A DNA stretch of 48,955 nt from Mycobacterium sp. E1214 (GTDB lineage Bacteria; Actinomycetota; Actinomycetes; Mycobacteriales; Mycobacteriaceae), in assembly GCF_001666755.1 (NCBI RefSeq), contig NZ_LZJC01000142.1, positions 1 through 48,955 of the forward strand. Reading direction: 5' to 3'. The notes beneath the pieces were generated by a model. It was not told where the DNA came from, did no database searches, and saw nothing but the letters and a program-made list of their open reading frames with translations. The position numbers were made by a program, and so were the translations under genes. This document shows positions 34,124 through 41,281 of this stretch, piece after piece (within the stretch, counting starts at the first letter, position 1; each line of letters starts with the position of its first letter).

Positions 34124-35191
34124 TCAGGCGTCGGTGCGGGAGATCCAATCGCAGGCGAACTGCAGCAGGGCGTCATTCTCCTCCACCGCGCCGATGGTGA
34201 TCCGCACCCCCTCGTCGGCGAAGGGCCGCAGCACCAGGCGCGCCTCGGCGGCCTGCTCGGTGAAGTCCGTGGTGCGATCCCCCAGCGGCAGCCAGACGAA
34301 GTTGGCCTGCGACGGCGCCACGGTGAACCCGGCCTCGCGCAGGGTGGCGCTGACGCGGGTGCGCTCGGCGACCAGCGCGTCGGTGCGGGCCATCAGCTCG
34401 TCGGAGGCCTCCAGCGACGCGATGGCGGCGGCCTGTGCGACGTTCGTCACGGCGAACGGCATGACCACCTTGTCCAGCGCGGTGATCAGGTCCGGGCGGC
34501 CGATGGCGTAGCCGACGCGTAACCCCGCCAACCCGTAGGCCTTCGAAAAGGTCCGCAGCACAACGACGTTGCCGCGGGTGAGCGCTAGCTCCAGGCTGTT
34601 GGGCAGCATGCCGTCGCGGATGTACTCGACGTAGGCCTCGTCGATCGCGATGAGCACGTCCGGGGGCACCGCGTCCACGAACCGGGTCAGCGCGTCCGGA
34701 TCGACCACCGTCGAGGTCGGGTTGTTCGGGTTGCACACGAAGATCAGGCGGGTGCGGTCGGTGATCGCGGCGAGCATGGCGTCGAGGTCGTGTGTGTGGT
34801 CAGTCAGCGGCACCTTGACGGTGGTCGCCCCGGACACCTGGATGATCGGCAGGTAGCACTCGAAGCTGCGCCAGCCGACGATCACCTCGTCGCCCGCCGC
34901 GGCCGTGATCTGCACCAGCTGCTGGCAGAGGGTGACCGAGCCGCTACCGACGGCGAGGTGCTCGGGCGCGAATCCGGGGCCCAGGTGCATGGCCAGGGCG
35001 GCCTTGAGGTCGACGCTGGCGTTGTCCGGGTAGCGGTTGACGATCGCGACGGCGCGCTCGATGGCCGCTTGCACGCTGGGCAGCGGCCCGTGCACGGTCT
35101 CGTTGCTGGCCAGTTTGATGGAACCCGGGACGTTCTTGCCGGGCACATAGACTGGCAGTCCGGCCAGTTCGGGTCGCAAGCGGGCGGTCAC
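34124..35191 (-). CDS. hisC2: Aromatic/histidinol-phosphate aminotransferase HisC2 (PatA)
   Basis: A 355-aa fold-type I PLP enzyme. Motifs: NRYPDNASVDLK, FVCNPNNPTST, the PLP-ring Asp in AIDEAYVEY, the Schiff-base Lys in FSKAYGLAGLRVGYA and the substrate carboxylate Arg in GVRITIG. It belongs to the HisC-like group in which the second mycobacterial copy (Rv3772) acts mainly on aromatic amino acids. The start is GTG at 35191; no strong ribosome-binding site is visible. It ends 10 bp before the GXWXG gene. Confidence 0.92.
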   Translation of the reverse strand: MTARLRPELAGLPVYVPGKNVPGSIKLASNETVHGPLPSVQAAIERAVAIVNRYPDNASVDLKAALAMHLGPGFAPEHLAVGSGSVTLCQQLVQITAAAGDEVIVGWRSFECYLPIIQVSGATTVKVPLTDHTHDLDAMLAAITDRTRLIFVCNPNNPTSTVVDPDALTRFVDAVPPDVLIAIDEAYVEYIRDGMLPNSLELALTRGNVVVLRTFSKAYGLAGLRVGYAIGRPDLITALDKVVMPFAVTNVAQAAAIASLEASDELMARTDALVAERTRVSATLREAGFTVAPSQANFVWLPLGDRTTDFTEQAAEARLVLRPFADEGVRITIGAVEENDALLQFACDWISRTDA

Positions 35192-35222
35192 TTCGACAGT
35201 TTATGTCGCGGATGTGTACAGT
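35192..35222 (+). promoter_or_regulatory. Candidate promoter for the tRNA-Ser/tRNA-Arg pair
   Basis: TCGACA (35193-35198) and TACAGT (35217-35222) match mycobacterial SigA -35 and -10 (TAnnnT) elements with an 18-bp spacer, about 50 bp upstream of tRNA-Ser. The position between the divergent hisC2 and the tRNA suits a stable-RNA promoter. Confidence 0.45.
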
Positions 35223-35275
35223 ATGGCCGGTTCCGCGAGACCGGAAAGGGGTCGGGTACCCTCAGAAAGTCCAAG

Positions 35276-35367
35276 GGAGGCGTGCCAGAGCGGCCGAATG
35301 GGGCTCACTGCTAATGAGTTGTCCCCCTCAAAGGGGACCGGAGGTTCAAATCCTCTCGCCTCCGCCA
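35276..35367 (+). tRNA. tRNA-Ser (GCU)
   Basis: Class II tRNA with acceptor GGAGGCG/CGCCTCC and discriminator G; anticodon loop CTGCTAA gives GCT; long variable arm built from GTCCCC...GGGGAC; T loop TTCAAAT. The 3' CCA is encoded at 35365-35367. Confidence 0.95.
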
Positions 35368-35397
35368 GCGGAACACACGCAACACAACTGAAGACAG

Positions 35398-35470
35398 GCG
35401 CCCGTAGCTCAACGGATAGAGCATCTGACTACGGATCAGAAGGTTAGGGGTTCGAATCCCTTCGGGCGCA
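35398..35470 (+). tRNA. tRNA-Arg (ACG), integration target
   Basis: A 73-nt tRNA: acceptor GCGCCCG/CGGGCGC, discriminator A, anticodon loop CTACGGA with anticodon ACG, T loop TTCGAAT. The integrase gene of the phage-like element ends only 73 bp beyond, pointing towards it. The 3' half is therefore the probable attB/attL core. Confidence 0.95.
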
Positions 35471-35543
35471 CTCACGACCAGCGCAGACGCTTCGCGCGGC
35501 ACCGATAGCGCCAGCGAGGATCCTGAAATCTGATACTTTCCTG

Positions 35544-36719
35544 TCACTTTCGCTCCGCACTTTCCTGACCAGCGAACTCATCGAGAATGGCGCGTACGTC
35601 CGGGCCACGGGTATGCCGTTGCAGATAGTGGGCTTCAGTGGTTGCGAGCTTGGCGTGGGAAAGCTGTTGCTGAGCCACCTCGGCGCCCAATGCGTCTCGG
35701 ACCACCGTGGCCACCGTCCGCCGAAACGAGTGCGGCGTTACCCACGAGAGGTCGGCCGGCAGCGCAGCCCGCAGCGACCGCCGCATGTTCGCGAGCGACA
35801 TCCAGTCACCGTCGCGATTGGCGAAGACCGGTCCGTCCATCCCGGATTCACTGACCAACGATGCGAGGGCTTCGACACCGAAGCGAGGCAGCACAACGGT
35901 ATGCGGGGCAGCGTCGCCTTTACGGTTGTCTTGGCGGTGCAGGGGCTTGCCGGCGATTCGCCCGTGGTCGATGAGTGTCCCAGTGATAATTGCCGTCGGG
36001 GGATTGCCCAACAGATCAACGTCTGACCAACGCATGGCCAGCACCTCGTTCGGCCGCGCGCCGGTCGCTGCCAATAGCTCCACGAACGCGGGCAGCAGTC
36101 GCCCTCGCTGCGGACCGGACCCCTCCCGCTGAACATAGGCGCGTACTGCGGCTCGGACGCGCTCAAATTCGGCTGCCGTCGCCGCCTTGGCGGCCTTGCG
36201 CGTGGTCTTTACCGTGCGTGCTTCCCGGATTGGATTCACCGCGAGCACGTCGTAGCGCACGGCCAGGCCGTACATCCCGGACAGGATCATCCGCAGCCGT
36301 TTCGCTTGGGTCGTCGCTCCCATCGACTGCAAGCGTGCGTTGGCGCGGCTCGTCGACAACTCTCCCGTGCGTAGCGCGCCGAGCTGTTCCGCACCGTGCG
36401 AATCCCACACCGCGCGGTACTGGTTGACGGTCTGCTGACTCACTCCGTCTACTACGGCTTTCGCCTCAATCCAGATTGCAAACAGTTCAGCTAGTGTCGT
36501 CCGGTCGGTCACGATCTGACCCGACATAGGCGCGCGCCGACCCTGTAGATGCCGTTGGAGTACTCGCCTAGCATCTTCAGTCGACTTACGGCTCGATCGC
36601 TCTACGCGTCGGCGCTTGCCGTCCGAGTCGCGGACGTATGTAGCTGCGAAATGCCTTCCGCTACTTGTCCATTCGGAGATGCGGCCGTGCTCACCCGGTT
36701 GCAAACGTTGCCTAGGCAT
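35544..36719 (-). CDS. Tyrosine integrase
   Basis: A 391-aa phage-type site-specific recombinase. An N-terminal Arg/Ser-rich arm-binding region and a SAM-like core-binding domain (about 70-165, TLAELFAIWIEAKA) precede the catalytic domain. The catalytic set is complete: Arg222 (ATGARPNEVL), a likely beta-hairpin Lys in DNRKGD, His330 and Arg333 (PHSFRRT), His355 (LSHAKL) and nucleophile Tyr365 (EAHYLQR). ATG at 36719 was chosen; GTG at 36728 adds 3 residues. It overlaps the repressor gene end by 8 bases and should catalyse integration at the adjacent tRNA-Arg. Confidence 0.93.
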   Translation of the reverse strand: MPRQRLQPGEHGRISEWTSSGRHFAATYVRDSDGKRRRVERSSRKSTEDARRVLQRHLQGRRAPMSGQIVTDRTTLAELFAIWIEAKAVVDGVSQQTVNQYRAVWDSHGAEQLGALRTGELSTSRANARLQSMGATTQAKRLRMILSGMYGLAVRYDVLAVNPIREARTVKTTRKAAKAATAAEFERVRAAVRAYVQREGSGPQRGRLLPAFVELLAATGARPNEVLAMRWSDVDLLGNPPTAIITGTLIDHGRIAGKPLHRQDNRKGDAAPHTVVLPRFGVEALASLVSESGMDGPVFANRDGDWMSLANMRRSLRAALPADLSWVTPHSFRRTVATVVRDALGAEVAQQQLSHAKLATTEAHYLQRHTRGPDVRAILDEFAGQESAERK

Positions 36720-37272
36720 TGTCTTCACCTAGCGACGCCAGCCATCGATCAATCTGCCGGTCTAGAAAGGCGTTTTCCGCTCGCTGCTCATCGGTCAACT
36801 CTTTGCCGGTCGGCACCACCTTCGCTTTACGTGCCTGCAATTCGTCAATCGTGCGCAATACGGCGAGAGTCTCCATACTTTTCCGGTAGCCGGCCCGGAG
36901 CCGCGCAGCGTCAGAAGCGTTCGTATCGTCTTCGAGAGCAGGGCGCAAACCTGAAAACCACTGTGCTGCTTGGAATTCAGTTACTCGCACGCTCGGCGTT
37001 ATATCGACGAGCCCTTCGTAAGGGCCCGGGTATACCAGTCCAACTGGGGAAGTGTTTAGTGCCACGGCCAAAACGATCAGCTCGCCGAGGTCGAACCGCG
37101 ACCTCCCGTTCTCAATCTTGGTGATGGTTGTCCGATGTATCGGTACGCCAAGGTCTTTGCATCGCTCGGCGAGTTGTTGGGCCGTCATATCCAACGCCTT
37201 TCGCCGCGAGGCGACCGCCTGGCCGATCCGTTGAGACAGCGCCGCGTGCCAGCCCTCCCCGACGTTCTCCAT
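36712..37272 (-). CDS. XRE-family phage repressor
   Basis: A 186-aa DNA-binding protein. A Cro/CI-type helix-turn-helix occupies about residues 15-78 (LDMTAQQLAERCKDL, then RTTITKIENGRSRF). The rest is helical without an obvious peptidase domain, so RecA-type self-cleavage is not supported. Its gene precedes the integrase on the same strand and diverges from the excisionase-like gene over 108 bp, the usual immunity switch layout. ATG at 37272; a longer reading from 37338 would extend into the switch region. Confidence 0.85.
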   Translation of the reverse strand: MENVGEGWHAALSQRIGQAVASRRKALDMTAQQLAERCKDLGVPIHRTTITKIENGRSRFDLGELIVLAVALNTSPVGLVYPGPYEGLVDITPSVRVTEFQAAQWFSGLRPALEDDTNASDAARLRAGYRKSMETLAVLRTIDELQARKAKVVPTGKELTDEQRAENAFLDRQIDRWLASLGEDNA

Positions 37273-37380
37273 AGCGACATTCTGACATAGATGCTGGCGA
37301 ACTAGTGCACATTCCGATAAAGTTCCCCACACTGACAAAAACGACCTTCATGTGTCGCTGTAAAGAACTATCGGGAAGGC
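37273..37380. promoter_or_regulatory. Lysogeny switch region between repressor and excisionase
   Basis: These 108 bp carry the divergent promoters of the element and are AT-richer than the flanks. CTGACA occurs at 37282-37287 and 37332-37337, and AGCGACA (37273-37279) is mirrored as TGTCGCT (37353-37359), both candidate operator half-sites. A good ribosome-binding sequence GGGAAGG ends at 37379. Confidence 0.4.
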
Positions 37381-37563
37381 ATGAACGTGAACGACTGGCA
37401 GGCTACGAGTTCGAGGTTGGGCGGTATATGCCGCTCAAAAGTGTTTCAACTCTGGGCATCCGGCGAGCTCGGCTCTGTAACAATCGGCCGCCGGCGCTTC
37501 TCTACCGATGCGCAGATCGCGGACTACATCAGCCGCCTTGAAGCGGGGGCCGGCGCAGCATGA
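37381..37563 (+). CDS. Excisionase-like HTH protein
   Basis: A 60-aa protein of the Xis/MerR-like winged-helix type: SKVFQLWASGELGSVTIGRRRF followed in frame by STDAQIADYISRLE, the standard helix-turn-helix plus wing. It likely directs the integrase towards excision and may act on the switch. ATG at 37381 is only 1 base from the GGGAAGG sequence, while GTG at 37387 is 7 bases from it, so GTG may be the true start. It overlaps the next gene by 4 bases. Confidence 0.75.
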   Translation: MNVNDWQATSSRLGGICRSKVFQLWASGELGSVTIGRRRFSTDAQIADYISRLEAGAGAA

Positions 37564-37742
37564 GCACAGGGCGGCGGATTCCGGTCGCCCTGGACAACGG
37601 CTGCGAGAGCACTCCGTGTAGCGAAGCAACTGAGACCCGGGCCGGAACGCTTTCACCGCTGCGATGCCCGGGTTGTGCCTTAGTACACACGCGCCAGCCG
37701 TGCTTTCCGGGCTGCGCTGACGAGACGGCGATCAGTGCATGA
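37560..37742 (+). CDS. Small Cys-rich element protein
   Basis: A 60-aa protein with cysteines at CESTPC and CPGCALVHTRQPCFPGC, spaced like a zinc-binding knuckle (CPGC and CFPGC). ATGA overlaps link it to the genes on both sides, which supports its being translated. No family is recognised. Its mostly polar N-terminus and metal-like motif suggest a small nucleic-acid-binding or adaptor protein. Confidence 0.5.
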   Translation: MSTGRRIPVALDNGCESTPCSEATETRAGTLSPLRCPGCALVHTRQPCFPGCADETAISA

Positions 37743-37999
37743 CCACCGTTGGCCACGACAGCGACGACATCGATTTGATTGACGAGTCGCGAAGCGTCTG
37801 CCTGTGCGACGTTGGGGCGCCCGGCTACCTCGCGGCGACGGTAGTATCCGGTGACGGCACAACGCATTTCGTGCTAGCCGCCGGCGTGGCGCTCGGTGAC
37901 TACAACGTTCGATACGACCCTGTGTGTCACGACGCCCAGCATGAACAGGTCGGGCCGCCCCCCGCCGGGGCGCGCGAGCGCATCAAGACTGTCTCATGA
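37739..37999 (+). CDS. Small element protein of unknown function
   Basis: An 86-aa acidic protein (MTTVGHDSDDIDLIDESRS) with a beta-rich middle (YLAATVVSGDGTTHFVLAAGVALGD split by glycines) and a His/Cys pair near CHDAQHE. The family is unknown. Coupled by ATGA overlaps to the preceding Cys-rich gene and the following replication gene, so it belongs to the early operon. Confidence 0.5.
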   Translation: MTTVGHDSDDIDLIDESRSVCLCDVGAPGYLAATVVSGDGTTHFVLAAGVALGDYNVRYDPVCHDAQHEQVGPPPAGARERIKTVS

Positions 38000-38838
38000 G
38001 TCGGCCGCCGTTCGTCCAAGTCGTACCGAACGAGATCGAACGCTACGGCGCAGCCGGCGCTGTCGTGCTGGCGCATATCCGGTACCGGTGCCATTCAGAT
38101 GGCCCGGGCCGCATCCACATTGAAGGCATGCGGTGGTGGCGAGTCTCCTATGCACAACTGGGCAATGAAGTCGGGTTGGACAGGGAATCGATTCGCCGCG
38201 CACTCAGGCATCTAGCAAACGTTTTGCAGATCGAACATCACGAGCCTTTGGAGGATCAACGTCGATCTTTCCGAATAGCGTCTGACCTCCCAGAGGTTAA
38301 ATGCGACACCCCGGCGACCTCCCAAAGGTCGTATGCGCCACCCCCCGTGTCGCATACGACAGCCCCCCGTGTCGCATACGACACCTGTACTTCTTATAGA
38401 GAACTGGGAGAAGAAAGAAAACAAGAACCCCCTAACCCCCAGTCCGACGGCGCACCGGCGCAACCGCTTTCGCCAGGGCAGGGCAAAGCGATCGCGCGCA
38501 TTCGTGAACTGAACACAGCCGGCTGTTCGGCGAACGCCCACGCCATCGCTGAAGCCTTCAGCGCATCGCTTCCCGTGCCGGTCGAACGCGGCCTGTTGGC
38601 CGGCATCGGCAAGCAGATCGACAACTGCCTCAAATCGGACATTCCGCCCACCGCGATCGCCGCCGGGCTCAAGGTGTGGTCGGCGTCCGACTCGTGGTCG
38701 CCCACGCAGATCCCGCATTTCGTGCTCAAAGCCGCCAACTCGCGCGCCGCCGGCAACGGCGGCGGCAAGCCCACTGCGAAGGCTGTCGGCTACGACGAGG
38801 CCGCGGCCGAACTGCTCGCGGAAGTCGAAACGCTATGA
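37996..38838 (+). CDS. Phage replication-initiator-like protein with winged helix
   Basis: A 280-aa protein. Residues about 1-95 form a winged helix (SYAQLGNEVGLDRESIRRAL, wing around DQRRSFRI) typical of phage replication proteins. Residues about 97-165 are a Pro/Ser/Gln-rich linker, and 165-280 a helical C-terminal domain (GKAIARIRELN, PHFVLKAANSRAAGNG) that could bind a helicase or loader. The linker codons contain the repeat cluster 38284-38382, as lambda O contains ori. No helicase or primase motif is present, so it should use host machinery. Confidence 0.65.
   Translation: MSRPPFVQVVPNEIERYGAAGAVVLAHIRYRCHSDGPGRIHIEGMRWWRVSYAQLGNEVGLDRESIRRALRHLANVLQIEHHEPLEDQRRSFRIASDLPEVKCDTPATSQRSYAPPPVSHTTAPRVAYDTCTSYRELGEERKQEPPNPQSDGAPAQPLSPGQGKAIARIRELNTAGCSANAHAIAEAFSASLPVPVERGLLAGIGKQIDNCLKSDIPPTAIAAGLKVWSASDSWSPTQIPHFVLKAANSRAAGNGGGKPTAKAVGYDEAAAELLAEVETL
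38284..38382. repeat. Iteron-like cluster, candidate replication origin
   Basis: Two 29-nt copies (38284-38312 and 38316-38344, 32-bp period) share GACCTCCCAnAGGT and ATGCGnCACCCC. Two exact 20-nt copies (38341-38360 and 38363-38382, 22-bp period) read CCCCCCGTGTCGCATACGAC. The core CGCATACGAC also occurs inverted at 38328-38337. An A-rich purine tract (38391-38428) follows immediately, like a DNA-unwinding element. The whole block lies in the linker codons of the replication gene. Confidence 0.6.
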
Positions 38839-39425
38839 CGACAGCCCTGAACGCCACCGCCGACGACGTTCGCAACACCGCCGAAGCACTCAAACTCGCC
38901 GCCGTCCTGGACGACCGCGTCACCGCCGGCGACAAAGCGCGCATCGCCGCGTGGGCCGAGCAGATCCACCGCCACAACCTCATCCGCTCGGATCTGCTCG
39001 ACGGCCTACAGGCGTTCTACGACAACCCGAGCGCCAACGCAATTCAGATCGGCGACCTGATTCAGCACGCACGCATCGTGAAGAACCGCCGGCTCGAACG
39101 CGAGTCCGACGCCGAACGCGACGCACGCCGCGAGCTAGCCGACACCAAGGCCGCCGACATGACGCACGCCCTCGCCGGCGCCGCGCTCACCGGCCCCACG
39201 AAGAACCGCACGGCGCGGCTCGAACGCGCCGAAATGGGCTTGCAGGTCTGCGAGGGCAAGACCGAATCAATCGCCGCGCTACGTGAGTACTTCGCAGCCA
39301 ACTCCGGGAGCCGGGATAGACAGAACCCGACGAGCGACCAACAACGCGCCAAGCCCGTAGCCGGCCGTAGGCGCGAGTGGGTCAGCCATCCATCTGAAGC
39401 CCGAGAGCGCGGCAGATCAGCATGA
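38835..39425 (+). CDS. Element protein of unknown function, helical
   Basis: A 196-aa highly charged, Ala-rich helical protein (DRVTAGDKARIAAWAEQIHRHN; RRLERESDAERDARREL as a probable coiled coil) with a basic C-terminal tail RRREWVSHPSEARERGR. It overlaps the replication gene by 4 bases and the next gene by 4. Similar proteins are frequent in actinobacterial phage early regions, but I cannot name a function. A role next to the initiator, such as loader or DNA binding, is only inferred from position. Confidence 0.6.
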   Translation: MTTALNATADDVRNTAEALKLAAVLDDRVTAGDKARIAAWAEQIHRHNLIRSDLLDGLQAFYDNPSANAIQIGDLIQHARIVKNRRLERESDAERDARRELADTKAADMTHALAGAALTGPTKNRTARLERAEMGLQVCEGKTESIAALREYFAANSGSRDRQNPTSDQQRAKPVAGRRREWVSHPSEARERGRSA

Positions 39426-39781
39426 GCCAGCTCGACGAGCGGATGCTTCGACTGGCGCTGTGGTGTGCCGAACAAGAACTGACAGCCAGGCGCAAAGGCG
39501 ACCGACCCGGCGGCGTGCTGCCGTGGAATGCCGAACTCGTGCGCGCGCTCGAACTCGAACTAGCCCTGTCCGCATCGGGACAAGATGAAGGCGCAGAGCT
39601 GAAATGCTCTCTGCATGACGACGAATGGATCGGAACGGTTGAGGCAGCACAGATTTTGCGTTGGCATGAGCGCACGCTTCGGCGCCGAGCGTCTGACCTC
39701 GATGGCCGGAAAGTGGCGGGCAAGCTGGTATTTCAAGCCAGCACTGTCCGCTCGTATGCGGAGGCGATGACCGATGGTTGA
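39422..39781 (+). CDS. HTH DNA-binding protein
   Basis: A 119-aa protein. The N-terminal half is helical (MLRLALWCAEQELTARRKGD). The C-terminal half (about 68-115) is an excisionase/MerR-type helix-turn-helix: WIGTVEAAQILRWHERTLRRR, then GRKVAGKLVFQASTVRSYA as wing and last helix. It may regulate the element or act as a second recombination directionality factor. Overlaps its neighbours by 4 and 8 bases. Confidence 0.7.
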   Translation: MSQLDERMLRLALWCAEQELTARRKGDRPGGVLPWNAELVRALELELALSASGQDEGAELKCSLHDDEWIGTVEAAQILRWHERTLRRRASDLDGRKVAGKLVFQASTVRSYAEAMTDG

Positions 39782-40202
39782 CTTTTCGCCCGAAGTTGAA
39801 GCCCAACTAGCCGCACTCACCGATGGTGAATGGTCGGTGCTCACAGCGAAGCTCCGTGCACCCGATACGACTGAGATGCTGAGAAGTGCTGCCGCGCAGC
39901 ATATTTCCGGTGCCCAGCTCGACGCCTTCGTCGCGGTAATGGACGTGTCGAAGTTTGTCGGGGACGACGGCCAGATCAACACCCGCAAAGTGGAAAGTCA
40001 CCTGGCGGCGCTCTACGGAACGCCAACGGCGGCCGACCAATGGGGGCGAGGCGGCGCGTCCGGGCGTAAAGCTGCGGCCGAGCGCCACAACCGCAATGCC
40101 GAAGCCGACGCGTCCGAAGCGCCACCAAACCACGGCCCCGGCGCCGCCGGACGTGCGGCCGCAGCCATACGACACCCATCCCGGAAGGACGCCGAGCAAT
40201 GA
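39774..40202 (+). CDS. Element protein of unknown function
   Basis: A 142-aa protein. It has an acidic N-terminal part (VDFSPEVEAQLAALTDGEWSV), a middle stretch VSKFVGDDGQINTRKVESHLAALYG that resembles the C-terminal part of small phage head-assembly or scaffold-like proteins, and a disordered Ala/Arg/His-rich tail. The resemblance is loose, and no capsid gene is present. Translationally coupled on both sides. Confidence 0.5.
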   Translation: MVDFSPEVEAQLAALTDGEWSVLTAKLRAPDTTEMLRSAAAQHISGAQLDAFVAVMDVSKFVGDDGQINTRKVESHLAALYGTPTAADQWGRGGASGRKAAAERHNRNAEADASEAPPNHGPGAAGRAAAAIRHPSRKDAEQ

Positions 40203-41032
40203 CAACAATGAGCGAACGCATTACCGCCATCACCGAAGACAGCCTGCCCCCCGAGTACTTCACCGCGCAACGCGTCGCGGACGAGACCAAGCGCAAGCTC
40301 AATGAGCTAGCGGCACCGTCGGACGTATCCGCGCCTCATCCGCTCGACACCGGTGAAATCACCGACGAATGGATCAACGACACCGCCGAACTCGAAACCC
40401 GCCGACGGCAGTGGGAACGCCGCCGCGGCGTGCTCCTAACCCTGGCGAATGACGCACGTGGCCGAGCGCAGTCGCTACGGGATGCGCAGAAATCCAACAT
40501 CTTGGCCGCATACAACGACGAACTCAACCGCCTCCTAGACCGCGCGCACGAACTCTCAGGCGAACTTCGCGGAGTAGACACGGCACACGAGGCCATCGCC
40601 AACGACCGTGGCCCGCAATGGAAGGCGCTCACCCAGCTCACCGAGGACTACCACGAATTACGCGTCGCCCAGCACGCGCTAATGTCGCACGACGTTGTGT
40701 TCAGCGCCAAGGCCAAGGCCGGCGAAGACCACGCCAGCGACTTGTATCTGAAGAACCTCGACGACATCTGGCCCGGCTGGCGCACGGCCCAATCAGACGA
40801 CAGCATGCAATACCCCAACGGCGGCCGCCCGTCGACACGCCGAGAACCGTGGCCCGACGAACCCGCCGCGCTGATGCTCTGGCTCGTGCGCTCGAAGGCC
40901 GAACCCTGGATTCCCAGCGAGGCTGACCTCGAACGCCTACGCCAACGACGCATCGCCAAAGCCAACCCGATCCCGAAACTCATCCGCGACGACCCCGCAT
41001 ACCTCAACAAGCCCACTAAGAAAGGACGATGA
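40199..41032 (+). CDS. Coiled-coil element protein of unknown function
   Basis: A 277-aa protein with a long predicted coiled coil (about 55-140: LETRRRQWERRRGVLLTLAND, LRDAQKSNILAAYNDELNR) and a C-terminal part with WPGWRTAQSDDSMQYPNGG and WPDEPAALMLWLVRSKAEPW. No enzyme motif is seen. The four-base overlap with the previous gene and a good ribosome-binding site in its own 3' end for the next gene place it in the same operon. Confidence 0.55.
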   Translation: MTTMSERITAITEDSLPPEYFTAQRVADETKRKLNELAAPSDVSAPHPLDTGEITDEWINDTAELETRRRQWERRRGVLLTLANDARGRAQSLRDAQKSNILAAYNDELNRLLDRAHELSGELRGVDTAHEAIANDRGPQWKALTQLTEDYHELRVAQHALMSHDVVFSAKAKAGEDHASDLYLKNLDDIWPGWRTAQSDDSMQYPNGGRPSTRREPWPDEPAALMLWLVRSKAEPWIPSEADLERLRQRRIAKANPIPKLIRDDPAYLNKPTKKGR

Positions 41033-41035
41033 GAC

Positions 41036-41227
41036 ATGGCAGACACATTCGACCTGGACCCAAACACATTGCCGCCCTTGACCAAAGCCATCCGAGAGAC
41101 ATGGCGACCCGCAACCGCGTTCAGCGCCGGCCTCGACGCGCCGCCCACACGGGAGACCATGCGCGCGATCCTCGACGCGGTCTACGTGCTCGAAACCCGA
41201 CTCACAGCAGTCGAGTCGGGCCAATGA
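41036..41227 (+). CDS. Small element protein
   Basis: A 63-aa acidic protein, MADTFDLDPNTLPPLTKAI..., ending in a helix RAILDAVYVLETRLTAVESG. AAAGGACGATGAG just upstream is a good ribosome-binding site for ATG at 41036. Unknown function; the terminal helix could mediate dimerisation. Confidence 0.55.
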   Translation: MADTFDLDPNTLPPLTKAIRETWRPATAFSAGLDAPPTRETMRAILDAVYVLETRLTAVESGQ

Positions 41228-41281
41228 CTTGGCGGCGGCCGGCGTCAAACCCCTGCGGTCAGTCTGCGGCAAGGGCGTGCC

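Noticed and set aside
35311..35547. A 78-codon minus frame containing EGIRTPNLLIRSQ
   Set aside because: It is the antisense translation of the two tRNA genes, a well-known spurious protein annotation.
38341..38382. Two exact 20-nt repeats considered as a CRISPR remnant
   Set aside because: Only two copies with a 2-nt gap, inside a coding linker and beside other related repeats. They fit iterons, not repeat-spacer units, and no cas gene is present.
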